This document shows, in pieces, positions 26,482-35,201 of a DNA stretch of 64,000 nt (position 1 is the first letter of the stretch; every line of letters begins with the position of its first letter). This stretch comes from CAZNSX01 sp964575845 (GTDB taxonomy: Bacteria > UBA8248 > CAZNSX01). A program made the position numbers and the translations under genes. The notes under the pieces were generated by a model, which saw only the letters and a list, made by a program, of their open reading frames with translations, had not been told where the DNA came from and did no database searches. The stretch covers positions 62,001 through 126,000 of the forward strand of contig CAZNSX010000003.1 of NCBI GenBank assembly GCA_964575845.1. Direction: 5' to 3'.

Positions 26482-27495
26482 CTAGATTTCCCTCCCGGCA
26501 TAGGTCCTCTGGTAGTACTCCCTGAACTCCCCGCTCTTTATCCTCCGCCACCAGGCCTCATTATCCCGGTACCAGCGGATCGTGTCCTCAAGGCCTTCTT
26601 CAAATCCTACTTCAGCCTTGAAGCCAAGAGCCTGCTCGAGCTTTTCCGTGCTCACCGCATGGCGCCTCACGTGTCCCGGCCGGTCGGTGACGAAACTTAT
26701 AAGCTCTTCCCCTTTTCCCAACGCTTTGAGGATGGCTCTCGCCACTTCCAGGATGCTCCGCTCCTCCCCCGAGCCGATGTTGAAGACCTCCCCCTGAAAT
26801 CCCTCGGCCCTGATGAGGGCCTCGAGTGCTCGGCAGTGGTCTGTGACATGTATCCAATCGCGGGTATTCTTCCCGTCGCCGTAAACGGGAAGGGGAAGGT
26901 CTTCCAGAGCGTTGGTGAGGAAGAGCGGGATCATTTTCTCTGGATACTGGCGGGGGCCGTAATTATTGCTGCAACGGCTTATGAGGAGGGGGCTGCCGTA
27001 GGTTGTCCAGTAGGAGTATGCCAAGCGGTCCCCTCCGGCCTTGCTCGCGGCGTAGGGACTCTTGGGGAGAAGAGGGTCCTCCTCCGTGGAGGGCTTGCCC
27101 CGAGCCTCCCCATAGACCTCATCGGTAGAGACCTGGAGAAAGAGCCTCACTCCCACCTTGCGGGCCGCCTCAAGCAGCGAGTACACTCCCAGCACATCCG
27201 TTACTATGAAGCTCTTGGGGTCTCCGATGGAGCGGTCCACGTGGGTCTCGGCGGCGAAGTTGATTATGACCTGGGCTTCCCGGGCCAGCTCCTGCGCGAG
27301 GGCCTCATCCGCGATGTCTCCCCGGCGGAATTGGTAGCGGGGGTGGTCCTCCAGGTCGCGCAGGTTATCGGGATTTCCGGCGTAGGTGAGCTTATCGAGG
27401 TTAATAATTCGGTAAGGGAGATCCCTCTCCAGGATATATCTTATGAAGTTGCTGCCTATGAAGCCGCAGCCGCCGGTTACAAGCAGCGTTTCCAC
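26482..27495 (-). CDS. rfbB: dTDP-glucose 4,6-dehydratase
   Basis: RfbB/RmlB converts dTDP-glucose to the 4-keto-6-deoxy sugar. TGGCGFIGSNFIRY binds NAD, STDEVYGE carries the Asp-Glu pair specific for the dehydratase, and SPYAASKAGGD holds the catalytic Tyr-x3-Lys. At 337 aa it is full length. It lies 25 nt after rfbA in the same operon. Confidence 0.96.
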   Translation of the reverse strand: METLLVTGGCGFIGSNFIRYILERDLPYRIINLDKLTYAGNPDNLRDLEDHPRYQFRRGDIADEALAQELAREAQVIINFAAETHVDRSIGDPKSFIVTDVLGVYSLLEAARKVGVRLFLQVSTDEVYGEARGKPSTEEDPLLPKSPYAASKAGGDRLAYSYWTTYGSPLLISRCSNNYGPRQYPEKMIPLFLTNALEDLPLPVYGDGKNTRDWIHVTDHCRALEALIRAEGFQGEVFNIGSGEERSILEVARAILKALGKGEELISFVTDRPGHVRRHAVSTEKLEQALGFKAEVGFEEGLEDTIRWYRDNEAWWRRIKSGEFREYYQRTYAGREI

Positions 27496-27520
27496 TCTTG
27501 CCGGGAACCTCGGATCCCTC

Positions 27521-28585
27521 TCAGAGAAGACCGACCTTGCTATAATCTCCGATCATGAAGCGATGGGCTCTGGGCCTGGAGGCGGAGCTGGCTATCTCCA
27601 CGTTCCGGCCAATGAGGCTGTCTACGATGGTTTCTGAGATATTGACGATGGAGCTCCCCTCCATCACGATGCTGTCCTGAATTTCGCTCCCTTCGATCCT
27701 AACTCTCGGGCCCACCGAGGTAAAGGGACCCACGAAGGAGTGGACGATCTGGGCCCCCTCGCCTATGATGGCGGGACCCCGGATGGTGCTCCCCACCACC
27801 TGGCTTCCCTTCTCCAAGACCACCTTGAAGGACACGGAGGAGACACCGTCCACCTCGCCCTCGACCCTGGTGTCGAGCCTGTCGAGGAGCATTCGGTTGG
27901 CCTCGAGGATGTCCTCGAGCTTGCCCGTATCCTTCCACCAGCCGTCGATGATGTGCGAGGAGACCCGGAGGCCTTTATCTATGAGGTACTGGATGGCGTC
28001 GGTAATCTCCAGCTCGTGCCGCCGTGAGGGCTTAATGTTCTTGACCGCTTCGAAGACTGTGGCGTCGAACATGTAGACTCCCACAAGAGCCAGGTCGCTC
28101 TTGGGAAAGCGAGGCTTCTCCTCAAGCCTCACCACATGGCCATCCGTGAGTTCGGCGACGCCGAACTGCTCGGGGTTGGGGACCCTGGCGAGAAGGACCT
28201 GGCTATTGGGCCGCTCCTTGGAGAACTCCTCCACAAGAGAATTGATGCCTCCCATGATGAGATTATCGCCCAGGTACATCACGAAAGGCTCTCCAGTCAG
28301 GAAATCCTCTGAAATGAGCACCGCATGGGCGAGCCCCAAGGGTTCTGGCTGCTCGACGTAGCTCACCCTGACTCCCCACCCGGAGCCATCGCCCACGGCC
28401 TTCTTTATGTCTTCCTTGGTATCGCCCACCACTATGCCGATCTCTTCTATGCCGGCATCCCTGATGGCCTCGATCCCGTAGAAAAGAACAGGCTTATTTG
28501 CCACAGGCACGAGCTGCTTGGCACTCGTGTAGGTGAGGGGACGGAGGCGGGTTCCGCGGCCGCCGCTGAGGATAAGTCCTTTCAA
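27521..28585 (-). CDS. rfbA: Glucose-1-phosphate thymidylyltransferase, long form
   Basis: RmlA activates glucose 1-phosphate to dTDP-glucose. The N-terminal nucleotidyltransferase has LSGGRGTRLRPLTY and AKQLVPVANKPVL. The C-terminal part is a left-handed beta-helix-like repeat (VVGSTIRGPAIIGEGAQIVHSFVGPF), giving 354 aa against about 290 for the short form. The long form is frequent in Archaea, actinobacteria and some deltaproteobacteria. It is the first gene of the rfbA-rfbB-rfbD-ugd-UXS-radC run. Confidence 0.93.
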   Translation of the reverse strand: MKGLILSGGRGTRLRPLTYTSAKQLVPVANKPVLFYGIEAIRDAGIEEIGIVVGDTKEDIKKAVGDGSGWGVRVSYVEQPEPLGLAHAVLISEDFLTGEPFVMYLGDNLIMGGINSLVEEFSKERPNSQVLLARVPNPEQFGVAELTDGHVVRLEEKPRFPKSDLALVGVYMFDATVFEAVKNIKPSRRHELEITDAIQYLIDKGLRVSSHIIDGWWKDTGKLEDILEANRMLLDRLDTRVEGEVDGVSSVSFKVVLEKGSQVVGSTIRGPAIIGEGAQIVHSFVGPFTSVGPRVRIEGSEIQDSIVMEGSSIVNISETIVDSLIGRNVEIASSASRPRAHRFMIGDYSKVGLL

Positions 28586-28664
28586 ATTGCCGACTCTCCA
28601 GGGGGATGCCCTTTTTCCCTGATATCCGATTGTCCCGAGGCCTCAAGAGATTCCTTCGGGGCGG

Positions 28665-28695
28665 AATCTAAACACGATAAGTGCCTCCTTGTCAA
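28665..28695 (-). promoter_or_regulatory. Candidate promoter of the rfbA operon
   Basis: On the minus strand TTGACA (28690-28695) stands in the 114-nt lptD-rfbA gap. The best -10 is TAGATT (28665-28670) after 19 nt, or TTTAGA after 17 nt. The -35 is perfect, the -10 poor. Confidence 0.35.
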
Positions 28696-28699
28696 GGCC

Positions 28700-30916
28700 C
28701 TACCCCCCCTCCCGGCCCAGCACTCCTCCCATAATACCCCGGAGTCTCTCGGATATCCCTTCCTCCTCGGTCTTCGGGAGGTACCTCATAGTATAGCCGG
28801 GCACCCGCTCCCCTTCCAGCACCCCCACGAGGTTGAAGGTGAGAAAAACTTCGGTCTTGTCCCGCCAGTCCACGAGGCGAAGCCCAAGGCCACAGCACTG
28901 TCCTTGCCAGTGAACCGCGAGCGAGCGCTCCAGGGTCACGTCCTCCAGGGTATTTCTTCGAAATCCCGCCTCGAAGAACCAGCTCCTCACCGGACTCAGC
29001 CCCGCCGAAAGAGTCACAAACTGGTCGCCATCCCGCTGCCACTCCCGCTGAGCTTTCAGGTACCAGCGCTTGCCTCCGTTGAGCTCCGCGTTCAGGCTCC
29101 AATTGGTGACGTAGCTACTGTAGACATTATAGTCGGACCTGAAGGAAAAGTGTGCCCAGTCTGAGGGATTTGAGACCACATCCAGGCTGACTGGGCTGAA
29201 GGGGCGCCGCTTCTGCTCCCTTCTCTGCGTGCGGCGGGCTTCGGCGATATCGTAGTTCTGGCTCAGGCTCACCCTCAAAAGCTCCCTCATCGCAAAACCT
29301 TCCCGCCCTATCACCTTCCCCAGGACACGGTTTGTCAGGCTGTAGCCGAGGCGGTTTTCGTCTTCTATCCCATCCACACCGTCAATGGAGATGATGTGGC
29401 GTCTGTCTTCTGAGTCCATCGCAGGGGTATAGGTGTAGGAGACTTCGGGTTGGATGAGATGTTTGAGTCCGGGAAGAAATTTGAGGGGCGTTTCAAAGAC
29501 GCGCTCAAAGCGGGGCCCGTTTATGCTCCCTCCAACTGTCCAGAGCTCCCGGGAGAGGTCCGCGTTGCTCAAGACCTGACCGCCCGGCTCGGCCAGGCTC
29601 TCCGTCCAGAAGGTCTCTCTGAAGGCGAAGAAAGGGGAGAAGTTTATCCAGGGGGCGGGGCTGTAGGGCATCGAAAGAGATGGCCTGAGGTCAAGGCGCT
29701 GGTGGGTGGTGCGTCGGCGGTCCTCCACACGGAAGAAGCTCACGAAGGAGGAGCGCCAGTCAAAGCGAAAAGGCGTCCTCCCCAGGGGCTCGCTGTCGAT
29801 ATTGAAGGTGAGCTCGGGGAGGCGCTGAAAGGTCTGGTCCTGCTTCTCCCGGAGGCCGTCCTGGCGGAGGCCCGATAGCTGGAGGAAGATGTTTCCGCTT
29901 CTTCGCGTTATGGCCAGGCGGTTATCGGTATTCTCGCGTGTTCTCTCCTCCAGGGGTTCTGCAAACTCCTCATCGAGGCGGCTTCTGTTGACGATGTCAA
30001 GAACCAGCATGCCCTCAAAGGCCATGGGAAGCTTCTGGGTGTGGTTGGATCTTAGCTTCCAGAACTCCCCTCCCAGGACCATATCCCGGAAGTACGTGAA
30101 GTTATGGATGCCCTGGGTCTCGGGGCTAAGCTTATAGCGAACCTCTAGATTCGGCTGAAAGCCCCGCTTGGAAAGATAGTCAAGCCCCAGCGTGGCATCA
30201 AACCAACGGGTTGGTGCCCAGAAGAATTTGGGCCTGAAAATAAAGCCGTCACGATTGCTGACGCTCACCTCCGGCACAAGAAACCCGGTGGCCCTTTTGG
30301 CCTTGATGGGAATGACGGCATAGGGCAGGTACATCACAGGCGCCCCGCCGAGCCAGATGCTGGGGCTCCTCAGATAGGCATATTTCTCCACTTGAATGAG
30401 GCTCTTGGGGGAGCGGAAATGCCATAAAGGGGCGTCCCCGCTGCAAGAGGTGAGGCTCCCGCCGAAGACATCGAACTTGTCCTCCGAAAGACGCACCACC
30501 TTTTCGCCCCTTATGAAGTAAGTGGCCCCTATGTAGCCTTCGGCCTGATAGAGAGTCACCCGCTCGGAATCCAGGTTGAACTCCATTCTCTCGGCTACAA
30601 GCCTGTCCTCCTCGGTCTCGAAGACCACATTTCCAAGGGCCACCCCATCGCGGCTCTCGGTGTGGAGCTCCACATGGTCGGCATGAAGGCGCATCCCACG
30701 GTAGCGGACCTCGACGAAACCATCGCCTATGAGCAGCTTCCTTGCCTTATCTTCCCGGAGCACGTCCGCCGTTATGGCCACAGCCTGGCCGGGCTCTTCG
30801 ATGAACTCCGCCAGGGCTTGGGCCGGGGTTTTGGGAGGCTCCTGGGCAAGGGAACACATCGGGAATGCGACCCCGAGAGCGAGTAAGACGGCCGGGACCA
30901 GGGCGGCATGACTCAT
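28700..30916 (-). CDS. lptD: LPS-assembly protein LptD
   Basis: LptD is the outer-membrane beta-barrel that inserts LPS, with LptE as plug. I choose ATG 30916 rather than the upstream TTG 31018, because it opens directly into a signal peptide (SHAALVPAVLLALGVAFPMCSLAQ). An OstA/jellyroll domain follows (ITADVLREDKARKLLIGDGFVEVRYRGMRLHADHVEL), then the barrel with YLPYAVIPIKAKRATGFL. A C-terminal Cys-Cys pair (GQCCGLGL) and an upstream Cys (LTSCSGDAP) could form the inter-domain disulfides known in E. coli. The product is about 738 aa. Confidence 0.92.
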   Translation of the reverse strand: MSHAALVPAVLLALGVAFPMCSLAQEPPKTPAQALAEFIEEPGQAVAITADVLREDKARKLLIGDGFVEVRYRGMRLHADHVELHTESRDGVALGNVVFETEEDRLVAERMEFNLDSERVTLYQAEGYIGATYFIRGEKVVRLSEDKFDVFGGSLTSCSGDAPLWHFRSPKSLIQVEKYAYLRSPSIWLGGAPVMYLPYAVIPIKAKRATGFLVPEVSVSNRDGFIFRPKFFWAPTRWFDATLGLDYLSKRGFQPNLEVRYKLSPETQGIHNFTYFRDMVLGGEFWKLRSNHTQKLPMAFEGMLVLDIVNRSRLDEEFAEPLEERTRENTDNRLAITRRSGNIFLQLSGLRQDGLREKQDQTFQRLPELTFNIDSEPLGRTPFRFDWRSSFVSFFRVEDRRRTTHQRLDLRPSLSMPYSPAPWINFSPFFAFRETFWTESLAEPGGQVLSNADLSRELWTVGGSINGPRFERVFETPLKFLPGLKHLIQPEVSYTYTPAMDSEDRRHIISIDGVDGIEDENRLGYSLTNRVLGKVIGREGFAMRELLRVSLSQNYDIAEARRTQRREQKRRPFSPVSLDVVSNPSDWAHFSFRSDYNVYSSYVTNWSLNAELNGGKRWYLKAQREWQRDGDQFVTLSAGLSPVRSWFFEAGFRRNTLEDVTLERSLAVHWQGQCCGLGLRLVDWRDKTEVFLTFNLVGVLEGERVPGYTMRYLPKTEEEGISERLRGIMGGVLGREGG

Positions 30917-31091
30917 GGTCTCGGGAAGAGCCTCCCCTGGAAGGTCAAAGCACTTAGAGCAAGGGAATATAGGGCCGAGGTCTTTTTCGGGCGAGTCCCA
31001 TCGCGAAAGGGGACTCAAGAAAAACCTTATGCCCGAAGGTGAGGGCTAAGTCAAGGACGCATTGGCTTTCGCCCTATGGAGGAGAAGTCCC

Positions 31092-31877
31092 TCAGGGCTC
31101 CTCCCCCTCGGCGAGGCTCGCGGAGGTCCGGGCCCGTCGGGCCTGAAGGAGCTTCTCTAAGGGACTCGAGAGGGTGTAGGTCATCATGATGATGAAGAAG
31201 GCTATCTGCGGGATTACCACAAGGATGATTATTGTAAGGGCAAGGCCGACGATGAGGTTGAAGGGGCGCCGCTTGTGGATGTTCACCTGCTTGAAGCTCC
31301 GGTAGCGCAGGTTGCTCACCATCAGAAAAGCCAGAAAGTAGGCCATGAGGGCCAGAAGAAGCGGCATGGAAGAGATGGTCAGGAGGATCCCCTCGTCCAG
31401 GATGACCATCGAGGCCACGACACCGGCCGCCGCCGGCGCTGGCAGGCCAATGAAGTCCTCATCCGGGCTTTGGCGGCTCATCACGTTGAAGCGGGCCAGC
31501 CTCAGGGCGCTGCAGATGACGAAGAGAAGAGCCGCCAGCCATCCGACCCTTCCATAAGGCTTGAGAGCCCAGACATAAAGCAGCGCCGCCGGGGCCACCC
31601 CGAAGGAGATGAAGTCGGCAAGGGAGTCGTACTCCTTGCCGAACTCGCTGGCTGTTCTGGTGAGCCGAGCGATCTTCCCGTCCATGATATCCAAGAGGAT
31701 AGCCAGCAGGATGGCTGCGGCCGACCGGTAGGTATGGCCGTTATAACAGGAGAGAAGGGCATAGAAGCCCGCCAGCAGGTTTCCCGTGGTGAAAAGGCTG
31801 GGCAGGATGTAAATCGCGACCTTTTTCTTGGTCTTCTTCTCAGCTATGGCTCTTCTCCTCCAGGACCGCGACGACAC
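31092..31877 (-). CDS. pssA: CDP-diacylglycerol-serine O-phosphatidyltransferase
   Basis: PssA makes phosphatidylserine in the inner membrane. The CDP-alcohol phosphotransferase motif reads DGKIARLTRTASEFGKEYDSLAD (Asp-Gly-x2-Ala-Arg-x8-Gly-x3-Asp-x3-Asp). About seven hydrophobic helices follow the basic N-terminus. The start is GTG 31877, inside the end of psd (38-nt overlap), with GAAAGGCGG upstream; no ATG is available before the first helix. psd-pssA adjacency gives the phosphatidylethanolamine pathway in one operon. Confidence 0.93.
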   Translation of the reverse strand: MSSRSWRRRAIAEKKTKKKVAIYILPSLFTTGNLLAGFYALLSCYNGHTYRSAAAILLAILLDIMDGKIARLTRTASEFGKEYDSLADFISFGVAPAALLYVWALKPYGRVGWLAALLFVICSALRLARFNVMSRQSPDEDFIGLPAPAAAGVVASMVILDEGILLTISSMPLLLALMAYFLAFLMVSNLRYRSFKQVNIHKRRPFNLIVGLALTIIILVVIPQIAFFIIMMTYTLSSPLEKLLQARRARTSASLAEGEEP

Positions 31878-32469
31878 TCAGGCCGCCTTTCACCCTCTGG
31901 CCGGGCGCGACCTTCAGCCGCGCCTCAGGGGGGAGGTATAGGTCCACCCTGGAGCCGAACTTTATGAGACCTATTCTTTCGCCCCGAGAGAGGAGGTCGC
32001 CCCGACGAGCCCAGCAGACAATGCGCCGGGCAATAACGCCCGCAACCTGCACCAACTTCACCTCTCCCAGGGGCCCCCTTATGGTTATGGCGTTTTGGGA
32101 GTTGAGCTCAGAGGCTCCCCGCCTGAAGGCGGGCAGAAAGCGCCCCCATTTATAATCGGTAGATATTACCTCCCCCGGGACCGGTGAGCGGTTGACGTGG
32201 ACATCGAAAAGGGAGAGGAAGATGCTGAGTCTCAGCGGTTCCCCGTCTCCTCCCCTGGTCTCAAGGACGCGGCCGTCCGCTGGGGAGAGGATGGCTCCAG
32301 GAATCAAGGGAGCCCTTCTTTCGGGGTCCCTGAAAAAGCCGGCCATGGCCCCTGAGAGGACAAGCGCCAGGAGGCTCCCCCAGAGTACCCCCAGAAGGGC
32401 CAGGGCTCCCGCCGCCGCGAGGGGCACGAGGAAATAGGGATACCCCTCTCTCACGATAGGGACTCTCAT
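31840..32469 (-). CDS. psd: Phosphatidylserine decarboxylase proenzyme (short form)
   Basis: Psd decarboxylates phosphatidylserine to phosphatidylethanolamine. It self-cleaves to form a pyruvoyl group; the Gly-Ser site is IKFGSRVDLYLP. FDVHVNRSPVPG is the other family signature, and one or two N-terminal membrane helices are present (YFLVPLAAAGALALLGVLWG). At about 209 aa it is the short form. ATG 32469 overlaps the stop of the upstream small-subunit gene as TGATG; GTG 32472 is the alternative. Confidence 0.93.
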   Translation of the reverse strand: MRVPIVREGYPYFLVPLAAAGALALLGVLWGSLLALVLSGAMAGFFRDPERRAPLIPGAILSPADGRVLETRGGDGEPLRLSIFLSLFDVHVNRSPVPGEVISTDYKWGRFLPAFRRGASELNSQNAITIRGPLGEVKLVQVAGVIARRIVCWARRGDLLSRGERIGLIKFGSRVDLYLPPEARLKVAPGQRVKGGLSVVAVLEEKSHS

Positions 32470-32993
32470 CACGCCTCCCTCTCGCTCTTGAGGCCCTTGG
32501 GACCCCGCGCAATCGCAACCTTGCCCGTGCGAACTATCTCCTTTATCCCGTAAGGCCTCAGAAGCCTCAGTATCGCGGCTATCTTGCCCGAGTCCCCCGT
32601 CACCTCCAGGGTATAGGTCTGTGGGGAAACGTCAACCACCTTGGCCCTGAAGATGTCAGCTATCCGCAGCACATCGGAGCGCACATCCGTCGAGGCATTG
32701 ACCTTTATGAGAATCATCTCCCGGTCAACGAACTCCCCCTCGACCAGCTCCATGACCTTGATGACATTGATTAGGCGGTTCAGCTGCTTCTTTATCTGCT
32801 CGACCAGGTATTCATCGCCGCGGGTAGTGATGGTGATGCGTGAGACGGTGGGGTCCTGCGTCACCCCCACGCACAGGGAATCAATGTTGAAGCCCCGGGC
32901 ACTGAAAAGGCTCGCCACCCGCGCGAGAACCCCGAACTTGTTCTCGACCAGCACGGATATGGTATGAGGGCGGTACTCGTTTGAGCCCTTCAT
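32469..32993 (-). CDS. ilvN: Acetolactate synthase small subunit, copy 2
   Basis: Regulatory subunit of acetohydroxyacid synthase. The N-terminal ACT domain begins HTISVLVENKFGVLARVASLFSARGFNIDSL, and the C-terminal activation domain ends with RPYGIKEIVRTGKVAIARG. ATG 32993 overlaps the stop of the other small-subunit gene as TGATG, which is typical of coupling. The frame extends six codons further up without a better start. The product is 174 aa. It is clearly diverged from the neighbouring copy, so this is not a recent duplication. Confidence 0.93.
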   Translation of the reverse strand: MKGSNEYRPHTISVLVENKFGVLARVASLFSARGFNIDSLCVGVTQDPTVSRITITTRGDEYLVEQIKKQLNRLINVIKVMELVEGEFVDREMILIKVNASTDVRSDVLRIADIFRAKVVDVSPQTYTLEVTGDSGKIAAILRLLRPYGIKEIVRTGKVAIARGPKGLKSEREA

Positions 32994-33496
32994 CAGATCA
33001 TCGGCTCCCAAACCCCCTCGATGCTCTCGAAGGGAAGGGCCACCATGCCCGTGCGGGCCATTTGCTTTATGCCGTAGAGCCCCAGCATGCCCATGACGGT
33101 CTTGACCTTGTGCTCATTGCCCGTGAACTCCACCGTGATAGTCTCTTCCGTCATGTCCACCACACTTGCCTGAAAAGAGGAGGCTATCTGCATGACCTCC
33201 CCGCGCTTTGGCTCATCGGCCCACACGGTCACGAGAAGCAGTTCCCGGGTGACGGAGCGGTTATACCGCAGGTCGAGAACCTCGATCACATCGTGGAGCT
33301 TTCGGAGCTGTTTTTGGATCTGCTTCAGTTCCCCTTCTGTTCCCTGAGCCAGGATGGTGATGCGGGTTATATCCTCCCTCTCCGTCACGCCCGCGGCGAT
33401 GGACTCTATGTTAAAGGCCCTCCGGGTGAAGAGCCCCGCCACATGAGAGAGAACTCCGGGGTGGTTTCTCACCAGGATGGAGAGAGCCTGTCTCAT
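32993..33496 (-). CDS. ilvH: Acetolactate synthase small subunit, copy 1
   Basis: A second regulatory subunit: ACT domain ALSILVRNHPGVLSHVAGLFTRRAFNIESI, and C-terminal domain LGLYGIKQMARTGMVALPFE. At 167 aa it resembles IlvH in length. The ATG overlaps the stop of the large subunit gene as ATGA, so it is probably translated together with that copy. Which large subunit each small subunit serves cannot be told from sequence. Confidence 0.93.
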   Translation of the reverse strand: MRQALSILVRNHPGVLSHVAGLFTRRAFNIESIAAGVTEREDITRITILAQGTEGELKQIQKQLRKLHDVIEVLDLRYNRSVTRELLLVTVWADEPKRGEVMQIASSFQASVVDMTEETITVEFTGNEHKVKTVMGMLGLYGIKQMARTGMVALPFESIEGVWEPMI

Positions 33497-35169
33497 GAGC
33501 CTTCCTCCAGGCTCTCATCGATGCCTGCTCCGGCGGGCACCATCGGGAGCACGTTTTCCTCAGGGGCTATCCTGAAATCGAGCAGATAGGGCCCGGAGCT
33601 GGCGAGGGCCTCCTCCAGCGCACCTCTCACCTCCTCCTCCCTTTCCACACGCCTTGCTGCAATACCGTAGCCCTTGGCTATAGTGGTGAAGTCGATGTCC
33701 ACTTCAAAGCGCGTCTGAGAGTAACGCTTATTGTAAAAGAACTGCTGCCACTGGCGCACCATGCCGAGGAAGCCATTATTCAAAATGACGACCTTGACGG
33801 GAATCTTGTACTGGGCCACTGTCGCCAGTTCCTGGATGTTCATCTGGAAGGAGCCGTCTCCGTCCACAACCGCAACCGTCCTGTCGGGTCTTGCCATTTG
33901 GGCGCCCAGGGCCGCGGGAAAACCGAAGCCCATGGTCCCCAGGCCTCCGGAGGAGACAAAGGTATGGGGTTCATCGAATTTATGGTACTGGGCCACCCAC
34001 ATCTGGTGTTGCCCCACGCCCGTGGCGATGATGGCCCTCCCGCCTGTGGCCTCGTAAAGCTGCTCAATCACATACTGGGGCTTTATGCTATCGCCCTCCC
34101 GGTCGTAGTTCAAGGGGTAGCTCCGTTTCCATTCTTCTATCCTCTTAAGCCAGCGGGGGCGCTTCCGTCCGCGGAGCCTCTTGAGGATGAGAAGAAGAGC
34201 CTCCCTCACATCTCCCACAACGGGCACGTCAACCCTGACCCGCTTCCCTATCTCGGCGGCGTCTATGTCCACGTGAACCACCCGTGCCTTGGGCGCAAAC
34301 TTCTCCAGGGCTCCCGTTACACGGTCATCGAACCTCATGCCGAAGGCCAGTATGAGGTCTGCTTCTGAGAGGGCCTTATTGGCGTACCGGGTCCCATGCA
34401 TTCCGGGCATCCCCAGAAAGAGGGGGTGGGTTCCGGGAAATGCGCCCAGGCCCTGGAGCGTGCAGGTGACGGGGATGTTGACCCGGATGGCCAGCTCCTT
34501 GAGTTCCTTGGCTCCACCCGATTTTATGACACCGCCGCCCGCCATGATGACGGGCCGCTCCGAGGTGCGGATGGCCTCGGAAATCTGGGAGAGCGACTCC
34601 TCTATCCCCCCTTCAGCCGAGGAGGCCTTCTCCATGGGCTTCCACTCCTCCTGAGGGGGATAGGGGCACTTCATCACCTGGATGTCCCGGGGAATATCGA
34701 TAAGGACCGGCCCGGGACGGCCGGTTGTGGCGATATGAAAGGCCTCCCGCATGACGGAAGTGAGGCGGCCAATATTCTTGACAAGATAGTTATATTTTGT
34801 GATGGGAACGCTTATCCCATAGATGTCGGCCTCCTGGAAGGAGTCGTTCCCGATCAGCCCGGTGGGGACCTGTCCCGTTATGGCCACAAGGGGGACAGAG
34901 TCCATGCATGCGTTGGCGAGGCCAGTGACGATGTTGGTTGCGCCTGGGCCCGAGGTAGTGATAACCACGCCGGGCCGGCCGCTCACACGGGCGTACCCAT
35001 CCGCGGCGTGGGCTGCCCCCTGCTCGTGACGGGTCAGCACGTGCTTGATGGGGCTGTCGAAGAGAGCATCGTAAAGGGGTATGGTGGCGCCTCCGGGGAT
35101 GCCGAATACCACCTCCACGCCTTGAGCCTTAAGCTCCTCAACTATGACCTGGGCTCCGGTGAACTCCAC
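33493..35169 (-). CDS. ilvB: Acetolactate synthase large subunit, copy 1
   Basis: The TPP/FAD enzyme that condenses pyruvate with pyruvate or 2-oxobutyrate at the entry to branched-chain amino acid synthesis. The catalytic Glu49 lies in TRHEQ, GIPGGATIPLYDAL is canonical, and PGMHGTRYANKALSEADLI and RFDDRVTGALEKFAPKA follow. The TPP-Mg motif GDGSFQMN and VRQWQQFFYNKRYS are present. The length is 558 aa. All known AHAS signatures are intact. Confidence 0.95.
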   Translation of the reverse strand: MEFTGAQVIVEELKAQGVEVVFGIPGGATIPLYDALFDSPIKHVLTRHEQGAAHAADGYARVSGRPGVVITTSGPGATNIVTGLANACMDSVPLVAITGQVPTGLIGNDSFQEADIYGISVPITKYNYLVKNIGRLTSVMREAFHIATTGRPGPVLIDIPRDIQVMKCPYPPQEEWKPMEKASSAEGGIEESLSQISEAIRTSERPVIMAGGGVIKSGGAKELKELAIRVNIPVTCTLQGLGAFPGTHPLFLGMPGMHGTRYANKALSEADLILAFGMRFDDRVTGALEKFAPKARVVHVDIDAAEIGKRVRVDVPVVGDVREALLLILKRLRGRKRPRWLKRIEEWKRSYPLNYDREGDSIKPQYVIEQLYEATGGRAIIATGVGQHQMWVAQYHKFDEPHTFVSSGGLGTMGFGFPAALGAQMARPDRTVAVVDGDGSFQMNIQELATVAQYKIPVKVVILNNGFLGMVRQWQQFFYNKRYSQTRFEVDIDFTTIAKGYGIAARRVEREEEVRGALEEALASSGPYLLDFRIAPEENVLPMVPAGAGIDESLEEGS

Positions 35170-35201
35170 CTCTTCCTCCTACCAAGCCTAAGGCGACCCC
35201 C

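Noticed and set aside
26146..27558. 470-codon plus-strand frame opposite rfbB and rfbD
   Set aside because: It spans two conserved genes on the other strand and shows no domain or start signal.
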